Of a DNA stretch of 64,000 nucleotides, positions 1 through 8,899 are shown one piece after another. The stretch spans positions 1-64,000 of the forward strand of contig CAITDR010000566.1 in NCBI GenBank assembly GCA_903891165.1, in the 5' to 3' direction. The position numbers were made by a program, and so were the translations under genes. The number at the start of each line of letters is the position of its first letter. Position 1 is the stretch's first letter. The notes beneath the pieces were generated by a model. It worked only from the letters and a program-made list of their open reading frames with translations. It ran no database searches and had not been told where the DNA came from. The DNA comes from an uncultured Pseudomonadota bacterium. GTDB lineage: Bacteria; Myxococcota_A; UBA796; SXON01.

Positions 1-467
1 ATACCAACGCGGTGATCTTCTCGGCCGATCGCGCCCGGCGCCTGGTGCGCCTGGCCCAACAGCCGGGGCTGGCGCCAGACACTTTTCGCGCCATCCACTT
101 CTCCATCGACGCCTTTGCTGCCCCCACCTATACCTGGATCAAAGGGGCGGATCATCGGGATCGGGTCTTCAAGAATGTGGAGCGTTTTCTCCAGATCCGC
201 AGCGAGCTGGGGGCCCAGAGGCCGGTGGCCCACATCGCTTTTGTCGTACAGGAGGGGAACCAGCGCGAGGTGCTTCCTTTTGTGAAGCACTGGCAGGCGC
301 GACTGGGGGCGCACCAGCTCTGTGCGGACTGGCCATCCTTTGACCAGGACGCGATCTATCTCCGGCGTTGGAATACGGGAAACCAGCAGCAGGCGGACCG
401 TCTCCATGCAGAAGCCTGCGCATCGGTAGGACTTCGCGAAATGGCACGTCTACCGGGGAGTTTTTGA
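1..467 (+). CDS. Radical SAM protein, C-terminal part (5' end outside window)
   Basis: The reading frame is open from the first bases, so the gene begins upstream and about 154 C-terminal codons are visible. The segment FSIDA...TYTWIKG followed by a 'rvfknverfL' stretch and FVVQEGNQREV matches the later strands of radical SAM TIM barrels (LHFSLDA, then 'N..E'). The CxxxCxxC iron-sulfur motif would lie upstream and cannot be checked. Its TGA stop overlaps the ATG of the next gene (TGATG), so the two are probably translated together. Substrate unknown. Radical SAM identity is inferred from these motifs only. Confidence 0.7.
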   Translation, partial: TNAVIFSADRARRLVRLAQQPGLAPDTFRAIHFSIDAFAAPTYTWIKGADHRDRVFKNVERFLQIRSELGAQRPVAHIAFVVQEGNQREVLPFVKHWQARLGAHQLCADWPSFDQDAIYLRRWNTGNQQQADRLHAEACASVGLREMARLPGSF

Positions 468-1021
468 TGTACTGGCTGCTTGCCTGTACGTCGGCCTTTG
501 TGCTGCCCGAGGGGCGCGAGCCCATCCGGGCGGCGCTGAGCTTCCCCGTAGAAGAAAAGCAGTGGGTACTCCTCAGCAATTCCTACCTGGACTGCGGCGG
601 GAACGTCCAGGATCGTCCGGGCACCACCATAGATGAAGAAGCCAGTGCAAGAACCTGGTCTTTTGAGCAGGCACGCGCGCTCTGGACGCGGGAGGGGGCC
701 ATGGTGGTGCTGCTGCGCCTACCGGGGCCGGGCACCTGGGAGCTTGGTGAAAATGCGGGTGCTACCTGGTACACGGTGGTGGAGGCTGCCGCCGCACAGG
801 GATCAGGCTCCCTCCCGCAGAGCCAGCCCACCGACGTGGAGCTGGTGATGGAGGTCGCGGCGGGGGAGGCCGAGCTGGCCGACGACGGGGCGGGAAGCTT
901 TTCTTTTGTAGAGCCCGAGGTCCGTGGGAATTTCGAGGCCACCGCATGTGATGATCCCAACCTTACGGCGATGTTGCGGACGCTGCTCTTGGATAGCTCC
1001 CTGATCGCGCCCCTGCTCTGA
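467..1021 (+). CDS. Hypothetical lipoprotein
   Basis: 184 aa. The N-terminus MYWLLACTSAF is a very short lipoprotein signal with a LLAC lipobox, so the protein is probably lipidated at Cys7 and exported. I recognise no domain. The C-terminal half is rich in Glu, Ala and Gly. The start is fixed by the TGATG overlap with the radical SAM gene and by the lipobox; the frame extends upstream but that part reads as an out-of-frame shadow of the radical SAM gene. Position directly behind a radical SAM gene is suggestive of co-expression only. Confidence 0.65.
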   Translation: MYWLLACTSAFVLPEGREPIRAALSFPVEEKQWVLLSNSYLDCGGNVQDRPGTTIDEEASARTWSFEQARALWTREGAMVVLLRLPGPGTWELGENAGATWYTVVEAAAAQGSGSLPQSQPTDVELVMEVAAGEAELADDGAGSFSFVEPEVRGNFEATACDDPNLTAMLRTLLLDSSLIAPLL

Positions 1022-1118
1022 GGGCGGAGGGCGGGGAATTCGCGGCCTGATCTTGGGCAGGTGCCTCAGGATCGGTTAGGCGGCCGCCCCCCTGGTATTC
1101 CGGATAGAGGATTCCAAT

Positions 1119-4037
1119 ATGGACCGCGTTGAGCGAGCGATTCAGGATGGTCGTTGTGTGATGGTGTTGGGCGGCCGCGTACTGGCCGAAGCCGAAGTGC
1201 TGGGCGAGCTACGGCGCCGTCCAAGCATTCCGGCCGTGGTGCTCAGTGGTGAGCCGCGCAGCCCCGCTACCGTCGTCAATGCGGAGAGCCTTGCCCCAGC
1301 CTTGACCAAGGAAGGTGGCTTGATCTGTCTGATTGAGGTGGAGAGCGTAGACTCTGTGGGGCTGGGTGCCCTGGCCAGCCTGATTCAGTCCGCGCCGCAT
1401 AAGCCGCGGATGGTGGTGGTGGCCCGGGCCTTCAACCCCTTTGGTCTGCCCAGTGCCCTCCGCACGCTGAAGTTCGAGCACGAGAAAAAGAAGGCGAAAG
1501 AGTTCCTCTTCCCCCTTCCCGTGCCCGTAGTAGCGGCCCCGGTGGCCGTTGCGGCAGCTCCGACCGAGGACAAGAAGAAGGGCGGAGCTCCCCGCGGCAG
1601 CTTCATCGGCCGCGAGGAAGAGCTGGCAGAGCTGGCGGAGATCCTGGAGAAAGGTGGCCCGGTGGTGATTGCGGGTCCGCACGGGATCGGCAAGCACTGG
1701 TTGCTGGAAAAGGCGCTGTCTACCAGCACCTTGCGCCGCCTGCCTGACTTCTCTATCGCCTGGGGCTCCGAGGCAGACAGCCTCTACGCACGCCTTGCCG
1801 CGATCTGCGCCGACGCGGGCGACAAACGCCTTGTAGAAGCGATGCGGGACCCCGCAAATCGCGTCATTCCCAGCCAGCTTGCAGCCCTTGCTGCGACCTG
1901 TCTGGAGAATCCGGCGCTGGACAACAGCCTCCTGGTCATCGACCACCTGGAGCACTCGCTTCGGGGGGATGGCACCTTCCACCGGGAAGGTCGTCTGGAG
2001 TTGCTGCTCAAGGCGCTTCTGCTCTCCAAAGCCAAGCTTCGTATAGTCTTTTTGTCCACCTTGCGCACCCGCTTCTATCGCGAGGGCGAGGGTGTACATC
2101 TGCCGGTCATGGAGCTCAAAGGCCTCAAAGGTCGGGATCTTCACCCGCTCTTTGAATCCTGGCGTGTGGAAGATTTCCCCCGCGAGCACTTCGGCGACAT
2201 CATCAACCGCATTCACGGGCACCCTTTTGCGGCCCGGATGTTCGCGATCGCCGTGCGGAATCCCGAACACCGCGAAGAGCTGATGGAGCAGAAGCGCTTC
2301 TTCCAGATGGAGAGCGTCAGCCACCTGGAGCCGGTCGCCCGTCGCATCGCAAAAGCCATCGAGGGCTTGAGCCCGGAGGAGCGCAAAGCGCTGCTTGCCC
2401 TTGCTCACTTCCGCCTCCCCATGACGGCTGCAGACCTGGAGCATGTGGGTGTGGACCGCAAGCTGCGGTTGGCCCTGCAGGGTGCCGGTCTTCTGGATCA
2501 AAGCCCAGAAGAAGCGAAGGAGCGCAGCTTCTCCGTCCATCCGCTGGTGATTGCGCACCTGGATCCCCGCGAACGTGCAGACTTCGTGCTGTTGGAGCAG
2601 CTCGGCAACTGGTATGTGGAGAAGGGTGGCAAGGCCGACGGTCTGGCCCGCCTTGCGCTGAATCAGGAAGGAAATCGCTTCCTTTTTGAGGCCCATCGCA
2701 TCAAGAACCGCGCGGCCATGCCCTTCCCGGATAACGATCCCGCGCTGGAGTCGATCCGGGGCATGGTCCGTTCGCGGAAGCCCCGGTTTGACCTGGCCGA
2801 GCAGCGGCTGGCCGAGATTCTGAGCAAGGACGTGGCCAACACCGAGCTTGCCCTGATGAAGGCTGAGCTGCGCATTGAGCAGCGTGGGACGATGGAAGAG
2901 ATCCTGTCCATTTTCCACGAGGCCCAGCGTCGTGCGCCCACGCCGGAGGCCTTCCACCAGGAAGCCACCTGGCACCAGCTCAAAGCGGCCGGGCGTGGCA
3001 AGGCCGCTCTGGCCCTGGAGCGCGGGGTGGAGGCATTCCCCGAGAGCGGCCGTATCCGCCGCCGTTTGGCTGGGATCTACCTCGATCAGGGCCGGGTAGA
3101 CGATGCAGTTGAACAGCTCAAAGAGGCGATGCGCCTGGAGCCGATGATGCCCGACACCTACGGCATCCTCGGCGAGATCTACCTGCAGCGCGGGGCCTTT
3201 GACCTCGCGGAGCAGGCCTTGGAGGAGGCGCGCCGCCTGGATCCCGAGAGTGGCCTGCATATGGCCCGCTTCGGGGCTCTGCTGGTGGAGCGTGGGGTTC
3301 CCGAGCGTCAGACCGAGGCCGAAGAGCTGCTGCGCTCCTCGGTGGAGCGGGACAAGCGGAACTACATGGCGCACATCTACCTGGCGCGGATCACGCTGGC
3401 CAAGCCAGAGGGCGATCTGGATCAGGCGGACTGGCTCCTGAAGCAGGCCAGCAAGCTGGACGAGCGGGCGGCGATGCCCTGGGTAGAGCGCGCCCGTATT
3501 GCGGTACGTCGCGCCAATTGGGCAGATGCAACCGGTCATCTGGACAAGGCCATCCGGATGGAGCCCTCCTGCCACCAGGCCTTCTTTGTACGCGGCCAGA
3601 TGTATGAGGCTCAGGGCCACATCTTCAACGCAGATCAGGACTACCAGCGGGCTTTGGAGCGTTCTCCCAAGGATTCTGCCGCGCGTCTGGTCTATGATGC
3701 AGCGCTCAAACGTATGCAGGTGTTGATCACCAGCGGTGCCGCCATCGAGCTGCAGAAGCAGGCTGAGGCCTCGGGTATTCCTGCCCCGACCGAGCCCCAG
3801 CCCCGGTCGGGATCGCGGACGGTGCGCCGCCGGAAAGGGGGCGACAAGGCTGCGGAAGATGCGGGGAATTCGGAAACCGCTGCACCTGCCCCAGAAGGGG
3901 AGGTCGCGGCGGCCGGTGCGGAGGACGGGCCTGCCGAAGGGGTCGAGGCCGCGTCAGGTGGCGCCTCCGAGGAAACCCCGGAAGAGGTGACCGAAGAAGC
4001 GGAGTCCCCGCTGGGATCTCAGGAAGAGCAGGCGTAG
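1119..4037 (+). CDS. Large STAND-like NTPase with TPR repeats
   Basis: 972 aa. Residues 1-115 form a small alpha/beta domain of unknown type. An Ala/Pro/Lys linker follows (about 125-160), then FIGREEEL, the usual entry to an AAA/STAND ATPase domain. The P-loop GPHGIGKH (186-193) has His where Ser or Thr is expected; LLVIDHLEH is a candidate Walker B. From about residue 560 to 870 there are helical tetratricopeptide repeats (for example RIRRRLAGIYLDQGRVDDA, YGILGEIYLQRGAFDLAEQA). The tail (890-972) is acidic and low complexity. Likely a cytoplasmic scaffold or signalling NTPase; the degenerate P-loop leaves ATP binding uncertain. A strong terminator follows. Confidence 0.75.
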   Translation: MDRVERAIQDGRCVMVLGGRVLAEAEVLGELRRRPSIPAVVLSGEPRSPATVVNAESLAPALTKEGGLICLIEVESVDSVGLGALASLIQSAPHKPRMVVVARAFNPFGLPSALRTLKFEHEKKKAKEFLFPLPVPVVAAPVAVAAAPTEDKKKGGAPRGSFIGREEELAELAEILEKGGPVVIAGPHGIGKHWLLEKALSTSTLRRLPDFSIAWGSEADSLYARLAAICADAGDKRLVEAMRDPANRVIPSQLAALAATCLENPALDNSLLVIDHLEHSLRGDGTFHREGRLELLLKALLLSKAKLRIVFLSTLRTRFYREGEGVHLPVMELKGLKGRDLHPLFESWRVEDFPREHFGDIINRIHGHPFAARMFAIAVRNPEHREELMEQKRFFQMESVSHLEPVARRIAKAIEGLSPEERKALLALAHFRLPMTAADLEHVGVDRKLRLALQGAGLLDQSPEEAKERSFSVHPLVIAHLDPRERADFVLLEQLGNWYVEKGGKADGLARLALNQEGNRFLFEAHRIKNRAAMPFPDNDPALESIRGMVRSRKPRFDLAEQRLAEILSKDVANTELALMKAELRIEQRGTMEEILSIFHEAQRRAPTPEAFHQEATWHQLKAAGRGKAALALERGVEAFPESGRIRRRLAGIYLDQGRVDDAVEQLKEAMRLEPMMPDTYGILGEIYLQRGAFDLAEQALEEARRLDPESGLHMARFGALLVERGVPERQTEAEELLRSSVERDKRNYMAHIYLARITLAKPEGDLDQADWLLKQASKLDERAAMPWVERARIAVRRANWADATGHLDKAIRMEPSCHQAFFVRGQMYEAQGHIFNADQDYQRALERSPKDSAARLVYDAALKRMQVLITSGAAIELQKQAEASGIPAPTEPQPRSGSRTVRRRKGGDKAAEDAGNSETAAPAPEGEVAAAGAEDGPAEGVEAASGGASEETPEEVTEEAESPLGSQEEQA

Positions 4038-4059
4038 CACCTCTAAAGATAGTAGATGG

Positions 4060-4096
4060 AAGGCCCGCCTCCGCTGGAGGCGGGCCTTCGTTTTTT
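4060..4096 (+). terminator. Rho-independent terminator after the TPR NTPase gene
   Basis: A perfect 13-bp GC-rich stem (4060-4072 pairs with 4076-4088, loop GCT) is followed by CG and six T residues (4091-4096). It lies 22 bp after the stop codon. Confidence 0.93.
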
Positions 4097-4248
4097 GACG
4101 CGCCCCACTCAGGCCGAAAAGGAGGTGCGTCGCAAAAGATTTTATGCTCGGACTGCGTAAGACCGCCGTATGGAAGCAGGGGTGGAGCCTGTGCGCCATC
4201 GGGGCGCTCCGGTCTCCGAAAAGCATTTTGACAACTTTTCGACATGGG

Positions 4249-4277
4249 TTGACGTGTCAACTGGGCTGCTCTAAAAG
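4249..4277 (+). promoter_or_regulatory. Candidate sigma-70 promoter overlapping a palindrome
   Basis: TTGACG (4249-4254), 17-bp spacer, TAAAAG (4272-4277). The -35 box is part of TTGACGTGTCAA (4249-4260), a 5-bp inverted repeat with a 2-bp centre that could be a repressor site. It would give a leader of about 110 nt before the murein endopeptidase gene. A TTGACA at 4228-4233 lies just upstream without a clear -10. Confidence 0.5.
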
Positions 4278-4315
4278 GGGGTGAGAAGGGCCACAGGAGG
4301 GCAGACCGCTCCTCC

Positions 4316-4337
4316 GGTGCGTAGATTCCTACGCACC
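4316..4337 (+). other. Perfect hairpin in the leader of the murein endopeptidase gene
   Basis: GGTGCGTAG (4316-4324), loop ATTC, CTACGCACC (4329-4337): a 9-bp perfect stem without a T run, so not a standard terminator. A weaker GGAGG/CCTCC pairing lies just before it (about 4297-4315). The rest of the 296-bp gap 4097-4392 holds the two candidate promoters listed separately and nothing else I can identify. Confidence 0.5.
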
Positions 4338-4344
4338 CCCGCGC

Positions 4345-4372
4345 TTGCACTGCGCGTCGGGGGGAGTAGGAT
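4345..4372 (+). promoter_or_regulatory. Candidate promoter proximal to the murein endopeptidase gene
   Basis: TTGCAC (4345-4350), 16-bp spacer, TAGGAT (4367-4372). It would leave a leader of roughly 13-14 nt carrying a GCGGAG ribosome-binding site before the ATG at 4393. Confidence 0.5.
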
Positions 4373-4392
4373 GCAGGTCTTCGCGGAGCGTC

Positions 4393-5094
4393 ATGGTGCT
4401 TCTGGCTACTCTCCTTACTGCAGCCGCCGCTGGCTTTGGTCCCTCTCTGGAGGGCTTCCCCGTCGTCCCCTCGGGCGCGGGGCCGGTGGACACTGCAGAC
4501 ACCGCTGCCAAGGTGGGCTGCTCCAGCCAATACCTTCAGGATGGCGTACAACTCCCGGATCTGCCACTGTTTTATGAGCGTGTCGCCCCGGGTTCGGCAT
4601 GGGGTACCCCGGAGATGGTGGAGCTGCTGGTAGAGACATCGCGGCATATGCGCTGGCTGATGCCGGAGGCTTCCAAGCTGATCATCGGAGACATCTCCCA
4701 GCAGCACGGCGGTGTTTTGGAGGGCCATAAGAGCCACCGGGGCGGTGTGGATGCGGACGTGGGGATCTTCCGCACGGGAGGATGGCAGAGCCCTCGCGGA
4801 TTTACGGACCTGTATCCTGATGAGTTTGATGTAGAGGCCAACTGGGCGCTGATCTCCGCGATGCTGGAGACCGGTCTGGTGGACATGGTCCTCTTGGATC
4901 GTGGGCATATCAATCGCCTGATGGCGTACACCTTGCGTACCGGCCTGCTTACGCCCGCAGAAGTGGCGCGTATCTTCCCCGACGAAGGAAGCCGCGGCTC
5001 TTGGGAGTTGTCCGGCGTTGTACGCCACGCACCGGGCCATACCGGGCATTTGCATGTGCGGGTGCTCTGCGCGGACGGAACCAAGGCTGAGTAA
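4393..5094 (+). CDS. mepA: Penicillin-insensitive murein endopeptidase (MepA-like, peptidase M74)
   Basis: 233 aa. Start ATG 4393 gives a signal peptide (MVLLATLLTAAAAGFG) and has GGAG at a good distance; the upstream ATG at 4345 would spoil the signal. The family's two metal motifs are present: GDIS..HGG...GHKSHRGGVDAD (the GHxSHxxGxDxD motif) and, near the end, GHTGHLHVRV (HxHVR). MepA enzymes cleave D-alanyl-meso-diaminopimelyl cross-links of peptidoglycan in the periplasm using zinc. The gene stands alone behind a complex leader with two candidate promoters, so expression may be controlled. The E. coli-style symbol is by homology. Confidence 0.85.
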   Translation: MVLLATLLTAAAAGFGPSLEGFPVVPSGAGPVDTADTAAKVGCSSQYLQDGVQLPDLPLFYERVAPGSAWGTPEMVELLVETSRHMRWLMPEASKLIIGDISQQHGGVLEGHKSHRGGVDADVGIFRTGGWQSPRGFTDLYPDEFDVEANWALISAMLETGLVDMVLLDRGHINRLMAYTLRTGLLTPAEVARIFPDEGSRGSWELSGVVRHAPGHTGHLHVRVLCADGTKAE

Positions 5095-5110
5095 GGTAGG
5101 TCACAAAATC

Positions 5111-5140
5111 GTGGCAGTCAGGAGAATCTGAGGGCATAGT
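5111..5140 (+). promoter_or_regulatory. Candidate promoter of the CxxCH lipoprotein gene
   Basis: GTGGCA (5111-5116), 18-bp spacer, CATAGT (5135-5140), each matching 4 of 6 consensus bases. The arrangement is like the CATAGT promoter with an 18-bp spacer at 53715-53744. Confidence 0.4.
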
Positions 5141-5162
5141 GGGGTCGCACACGAGGCGCTCC

Positions 5163-5666
5163 ATGATCTTTCTTCTCTTCCTTGCCTGTACAGGCGGCAC
5201 CCTCAAAGATTCCACTCCCACCGGGCATGACGACAGCGGCTCGGTGGACACCAGTGCGGGCAAATCCTGCAATACCGACAATGAGTCTTGCTCGCCCGGA
5301 ACCTGTGGTGGGGAGGGGATCAACATGCTCCCAGGTGCGGACTGCATCTCTTGCCACAGTCGGGGGGGCGACCGGGAGGCACCTCCCTTCCAGGCCGCGG
5401 GTACGGTGTTCACCAACCGTTGGGGTGAGCAGGGGGCACGCGGGGTGACCGTTCGGATCACCGACGCCACCGGTGCGGTTTTTGAGGAGGTCACCAGCAT
5501 CGCTGGGAATTTTGAGATGTCCCAGGCGATCTCCTTCCCGATCCAGGTGGAGGTGGAGAGCACCGCGGGCATTGAGACGATGACCGACGCGGTCAGTACC
5601 GGAGCCTGCAATTCCTGCCATAGCTGCACCGGCGAGGCGGGCGCTAAGGTATACGCCGCGCAGTAG
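5163..5666 (+). CDS. Lipoprotein with two CxxCH haem-type motifs
   Basis: 167 aa. The N-terminus MIFLLFLACTGG is a lipoprotein signal (lipobox LAC), which chooses the ATG at 5163 over the upstream frame extension. Two cytochrome-c-type motifs are seen, CISCH (about residue 59) and CNSCH (about residue 150), bracketing a beta-rich middle (AAGTVF...GVTVRITDATGAVFEEVTSIAGNFEM) that looks like a carboxypeptidase-regulatory or Cna-B-type fold. It may carry covalently bound haem at the outer membrane or cell surface. Whether both motifs bind haem is unknown, and no distal ligand is obvious. No cytochrome maturation genes lie nearby. Confidence 0.7.
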   Translation: MIFLLFLACTGGTLKDSTPTGHDDSGSVDTSAGKSCNTDNESCSPGTCGGEGINMLPGADCISCHSRGGDREAPPFQAAGTVFTNRWGEQGARGVTVRITDATGAVFEEVTSIAGNFEMSQAISFPIQVEVESTAGIETMTDAVSTGACNSCHSCTGEAGAKVYAAQ

Positions 5667-5713
5667 TTTCCAGCTTCGGATGACTTCGCCCGCCCCATCA
5701 GTTAGCGGCGGGC

Positions 5714-8700
5714 ATGCGCTGGATCCCGTTCTTCCTCCTCCCGCTAACCGTCGCTCTTGCCGCCGAGGCGCTTCCTGAAAAAGCGCCTTGGAAGGTAGAT
5801 GATCCGCATGGTCCAACCCACACCGTCTCCATCGACGTGCGGGAGGGCACATGGATGAGCCTGACCGTCCACGGCAACCAGATCCTCTTTGATCTTTTAG
5901 GGGATCTATGGTCCCTTCCGGTGGAAGGGGGAGAGGCACGCCGGATCACATCGGGCGCTGCCTGGGACGGGGAGCCGGCCTTTTCGCCGGATGGAAGCAA
6001 GATTGCCTTCACCTCGGACCGGTCTGGCAACGAGCAGATCTGGATCATGGACGCCGACGGGCAGAACCCCCGCCCACTTGCCAAAGAGGGCGACGCGCGG
6101 CTGACTGATCCGGTCTGGGATCCCAAAGGAGACTGGATCTACGCCCGTCGTCGGACGGTGGACACCCGCTCCATCGGCGTCACCGAGATCTGGAAGTACC
6201 ACCTGGAGGGTGGCAAGGGCATCGCGCTGACCAGCAAGGACAACCACCCCCATGCCGGAGAGCTGGTGGTAGGTCCTGACTTTTTGTGGTTTTCCGACCG
6301 CGCGGGCCGTTTTGAGTACAACGACAACCCGGTTGCAGGATTGTGGAGTGTGATCCGTATGGATCGCCACACCGGCGAGGAGCGGCCGCAGATCTACGGC
6401 GCCGGCAGTGCCGCCCGCCCTTTGCTCTCTCCCGATGGGAAGCAGCTGGCCTTTGTGTCCAGGGATCGCAGCAAAACCCTCCTCGAAGTCATGGAGCTGG
6501 CGACCGGCAAGCGCCAGGTGATCGCCGACTGGTTGGACGAGGATCAGTTCGAGGGCTTTGCCCTGCACGGCATCTACCCGCGGATGGACTGGTCTCAGCC
6601 GGAGCGGATCCTGCTTTGGTCGCAGGGAAAGCTCTGGAAGCTGAACCCCACCGATGGCAGCCGTGCGGAAATCCCTTTTCATGTCAAGGGCGATTGGACC
6701 CTTCACGACGTGGCACGCAGCCCCATTCCCGTCCCCGACCAGGTGCAGGCCAAGGTGCTACGCTGGCCGGTGCAGGCGCCCGACGGAAGCCTGGCCCTCT
6801 CCGCGATGGGCCTTCTGTGGACAGGCAGCCCTGAGGCTGGATTTTCCCGCCTTTCTCCAGGCACCGGCTACAGCCCGGCCTGGAGTCCAGATGGCCGCAG
6901 CCTGGCCTGGACCTCCTGGAGCGACACGGAGGGTGGCGCGCTGCACATTACGGCTTTTTCGAAGGGGAAGGCCGGTAAAGATGAAGTCCTCCCCATCCAG
7001 GGACAACTTCTGAACCCGGCCTGGAGCGCCGACGGCCAGCGGCTGGTGGTGCTCCGTGGACCCGGCGGCGGCAGCTCCGCCGATCTGGGGAACGAGCCAC
7101 TCTATGAAATTCTGAGCCTCCAGCGCAGCAAAAAAGGCTGGGGGGAGCCACACTACGTCAAGGCGGTCGCCAACCGGGGCAGCGGGGTGCGCGCGCCGCG
7201 CCTCTTCCTCCACCAGGATCGGGTCTACCTCCTCGAAGATCGTGCTACCGAGCCCCGAGCCCCCGAGGAGACCCTTCTGGTCTCCTACAGCCTGGACGGC
7301 ACTGATCGTCGTGAACATATTCTCTTTGATGCGGCCGAGGAGGTGGTTCCTTCCCCAGACTTTCGCTGGGTCGCCTACAAGTCCAAACACCGTGCCTACT
7401 TGACGGCGTTTCCCGACGCACCCGTGGTCGCAAAGATTGGGGATCTTCCTGTACAACCCCTGACCGAGACCGTGGGGGACTGGCTCTCCTGGACTCCGGA
7501 CGGCAAGGCGCTCGCCTGGATGGAAGGGCCCACCCGCTCGGTGCTTCCTGTAAGCCATATTACCGTTCCTGAAGAGGGGGTGGTGGCGGAGGGTCTGAAG
7601 CAGAGCCCCCTGGACCTGGGACTGCCCCGGGCCCGCCCCAGCGGCAGCCTGGCGCTGACCCATGCGCGGCTGATTACCATGGAAGGAACAGAAGTTCTCT
7701 CCGATGCCACCCTGCTGATCCAGCAGGATCGGATCGTCGGCATCAATGTGCCCGTGCCTGCCGACGCTCAGATCATCGACTGTACAGGAAAAACCGTTAT
7801 TCCTGGCCTGATCGATGTCCACGCCCACCTCCACTACACTGCGGGCGACGTACTTCCGGAGCAGGAGTGGCGCTACCAGACTGCCTTGGACTTTGGCGTC
7901 ACGACGGTTCATGACCCATCTGCATCCACAGACCTGGTCTTTACGCAGGCAGAGCGTGTAGAGGCAGGCTTGGAAGTGGGGCCCCGGGTCTACTCCACCG
8001 GCTTCGTACTCTACGGTGCCCTGTCCAACCAGGGCGCAGAGACACCGGGCCGCGAGACGGCACAACAGCACCTCCAACGCCTGAAAATGGTGGGCGCGCA
8101 CTCCGCGAAGATCTACCAGCAGGGCCAGCGGGAGCGTCGCCAGTGGTATGCACAGGCTTGTCGTGAAGAAAAGATGCTCTGTGTCAGCGAAGGGGGAGGG
8201 GATCTCTGGCAAAACCTGACGATGTATGCCGATGGTTTTCAGGGTGTAGAGCACACCATGCCCGGCCCCGGCATCTATGCCGATGTGCGCAGCTTTGTGG
8301 CGGGCAGCCGCAGTCCGGGGAGCTGGGGCACGGCAAACTCGCCTACTTTGTTGGTCACCTACAACGGGATCATGGGAGAAAACTGGTTCTACCAGCATAT
8401 GAATCCTATTGACGATGCAAGACTTTTGCGCCACTACCCGCGTCGGGAGCTGGATGCCCGCGCATGGCGGCCCTTTTTGATGGCTCAGGATGGCGACTGG
8501 GCCTTCCAGCAGACCGCCCGCGATGTGGCGGCGATGCAGGAGGCCGGGGCGCTGATTACCCTTGGGGCGCATGGGCAGCTCCAGGGCCTTGGTGTGCATT
8601 GGGAGCTGTGGGCCTTGGCGGGGGCCACCGGCCCCGGCGGGGCAGGCGCCATGGAGCCGCTGGAGGCGCTGCGGGCGGCCACCTTGGACGGGGCCCGCTA

Positions 8701-8842
8701 TCTGGGCTTGGAGGATCAGCTCGGCAGTCTTCGCGCCGGGAATCTTGCCGATCTGGTGGTGCTGGATGCCGATCCCCTGGCCGACATCCACAATAGTGCA
8801 AAAATCGCCTTTACCGTGAAGAATGGGGAGATCTGGCGCTGA
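5714..8842 (+). CDS. Secreted TolB-propeller/amidohydrolase fusion
   Basis: 1042 aa with a signal peptide (MRWIPFFLLPLTVALAAEA). The N-terminal two thirds contain TolB/WD-like blades (FSPDGSKIAFTSDRSGNEQIW, LLSPDGKQLAFVSRD, AWSPDGRSLAWTSW). The C-terminal third is an amidohydrolase: ITMEGTEVLSDATLLI, VIPGLIDVHAHLHY (metal-binding HxH), SAKIYQQG (candidate carboxylated Lys), GVEHTM, GAHGQLQG, and a closing NLADLVVLDADPLADI. Such fusions are known periplasmic or secreted imidazolonepropionase-like hydrolases of unknown substrate, possibly peptides or amides. The start has no good ribosome-binding site; a TTAGCG hexamer lies 6 nt before it. Confidence 0.88.
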   Translation: MRWIPFFLLPLTVALAAEALPEKAPWKVDDPHGPTHTVSIDVREGTWMSLTVHGNQILFDLLGDLWSLPVEGGEARRITSGAAWDGEPAFSPDGSKIAFTSDRSGNEQIWIMDADGQNPRPLAKEGDARLTDPVWDPKGDWIYARRRTVDTRSIGVTEIWKYHLEGGKGIALTSKDNHPHAGELVVGPDFLWFSDRAGRFEYNDNPVAGLWSVIRMDRHTGEERPQIYGAGSAARPLLSPDGKQLAFVSRDRSKTLLEVMELATGKRQVIADWLDEDQFEGFALHGIYPRMDWSQPERILLWSQGKLWKLNPTDGSRAEIPFHVKGDWTLHDVARSPIPVPDQVQAKVLRWPVQAPDGSLALSAMGLLWTGSPEAGFSRLSPGTGYSPAWSPDGRSLAWTSWSDTEGGALHITAFSKGKAGKDEVLPIQGQLLNPAWSADGQRLVVLRGPGGGSSADLGNEPLYEILSLQRSKKGWGEPHYVKAVANRGSGVRAPRLFLHQDRVYLLEDRATEPRAPEETLLVSYSLDGTDRREHILFDAAEEVVPSPDFRWVAYKSKHRAYLTAFPDAPVVAKIGDLPVQPLTETVGDWLSWTPDGKALAWMEGPTRSVLPVSHITVPEEGVVAEGLKQSPLDLGLPRARPSGSLALTHARLITMEGTEVLSDATLLIQQDRIVGINVPVPADAQIIDCTGKTVIPGLIDVHAHLHYTAGDVLPEQEWRYQTALDFGVTTVHDPSASTDLVFTQAERVEAGLEVGPRVYSTGFVLYGALSNQGAETPGRETAQQHLQRLKMVGAHSAKIYQQGQRERRQWYAQACREEKMLCVSEGGGDLWQNLTMYADGFQGVEHTMPGPGIYADVRSFVAGSRSPGSWGTANSPTLLVTYNGIMGENWFYQHMNPIDDARLLRHYPRRELDARAWRPFLMAQDGDWAFQQTARDVAAMQEAGALITLGAHGQLQGLGVHWELWALAGATGPGGAGAMEPLEALRAATLDGARYLGLEDQLGSLRAGNLADLVVLDADPLADIHNSAKIAFTVKNGEIWR

Positions 8843-8847
8843 AGGCC

Positions 8848-8864
8848 GAAGGGGCAGCCCCTTC
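8848..8864 (+). terminator. Short GC-rich hairpin after the amidohydrolase gene
   Basis: GAAGGGGC and GCCCCTTC flank a single A, giving a 6-bp stem with a 5-nt loop just after the stop. The following T run is weak, so termination is uncertain. Confidence 0.35.
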
Positions 8865-8899
8865 ATGTTAGGATCCCGCCTTCGCTGGAGCCCACCCCG

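Noticed and set aside
1209..3620. 803-aa minus-strand frame opposite the NTPase/TPR gene
   Set aside because: Antisense shadow; the plus strand has clear ATPase and TPR motifs.
4281..4577. 98-aa frame between the terminator and the endopeptidase gene
   Set aside because: Overlaps the endopeptidase start in another frame; no ribosome site or domain. The hairpins suggest an untranslated leader.
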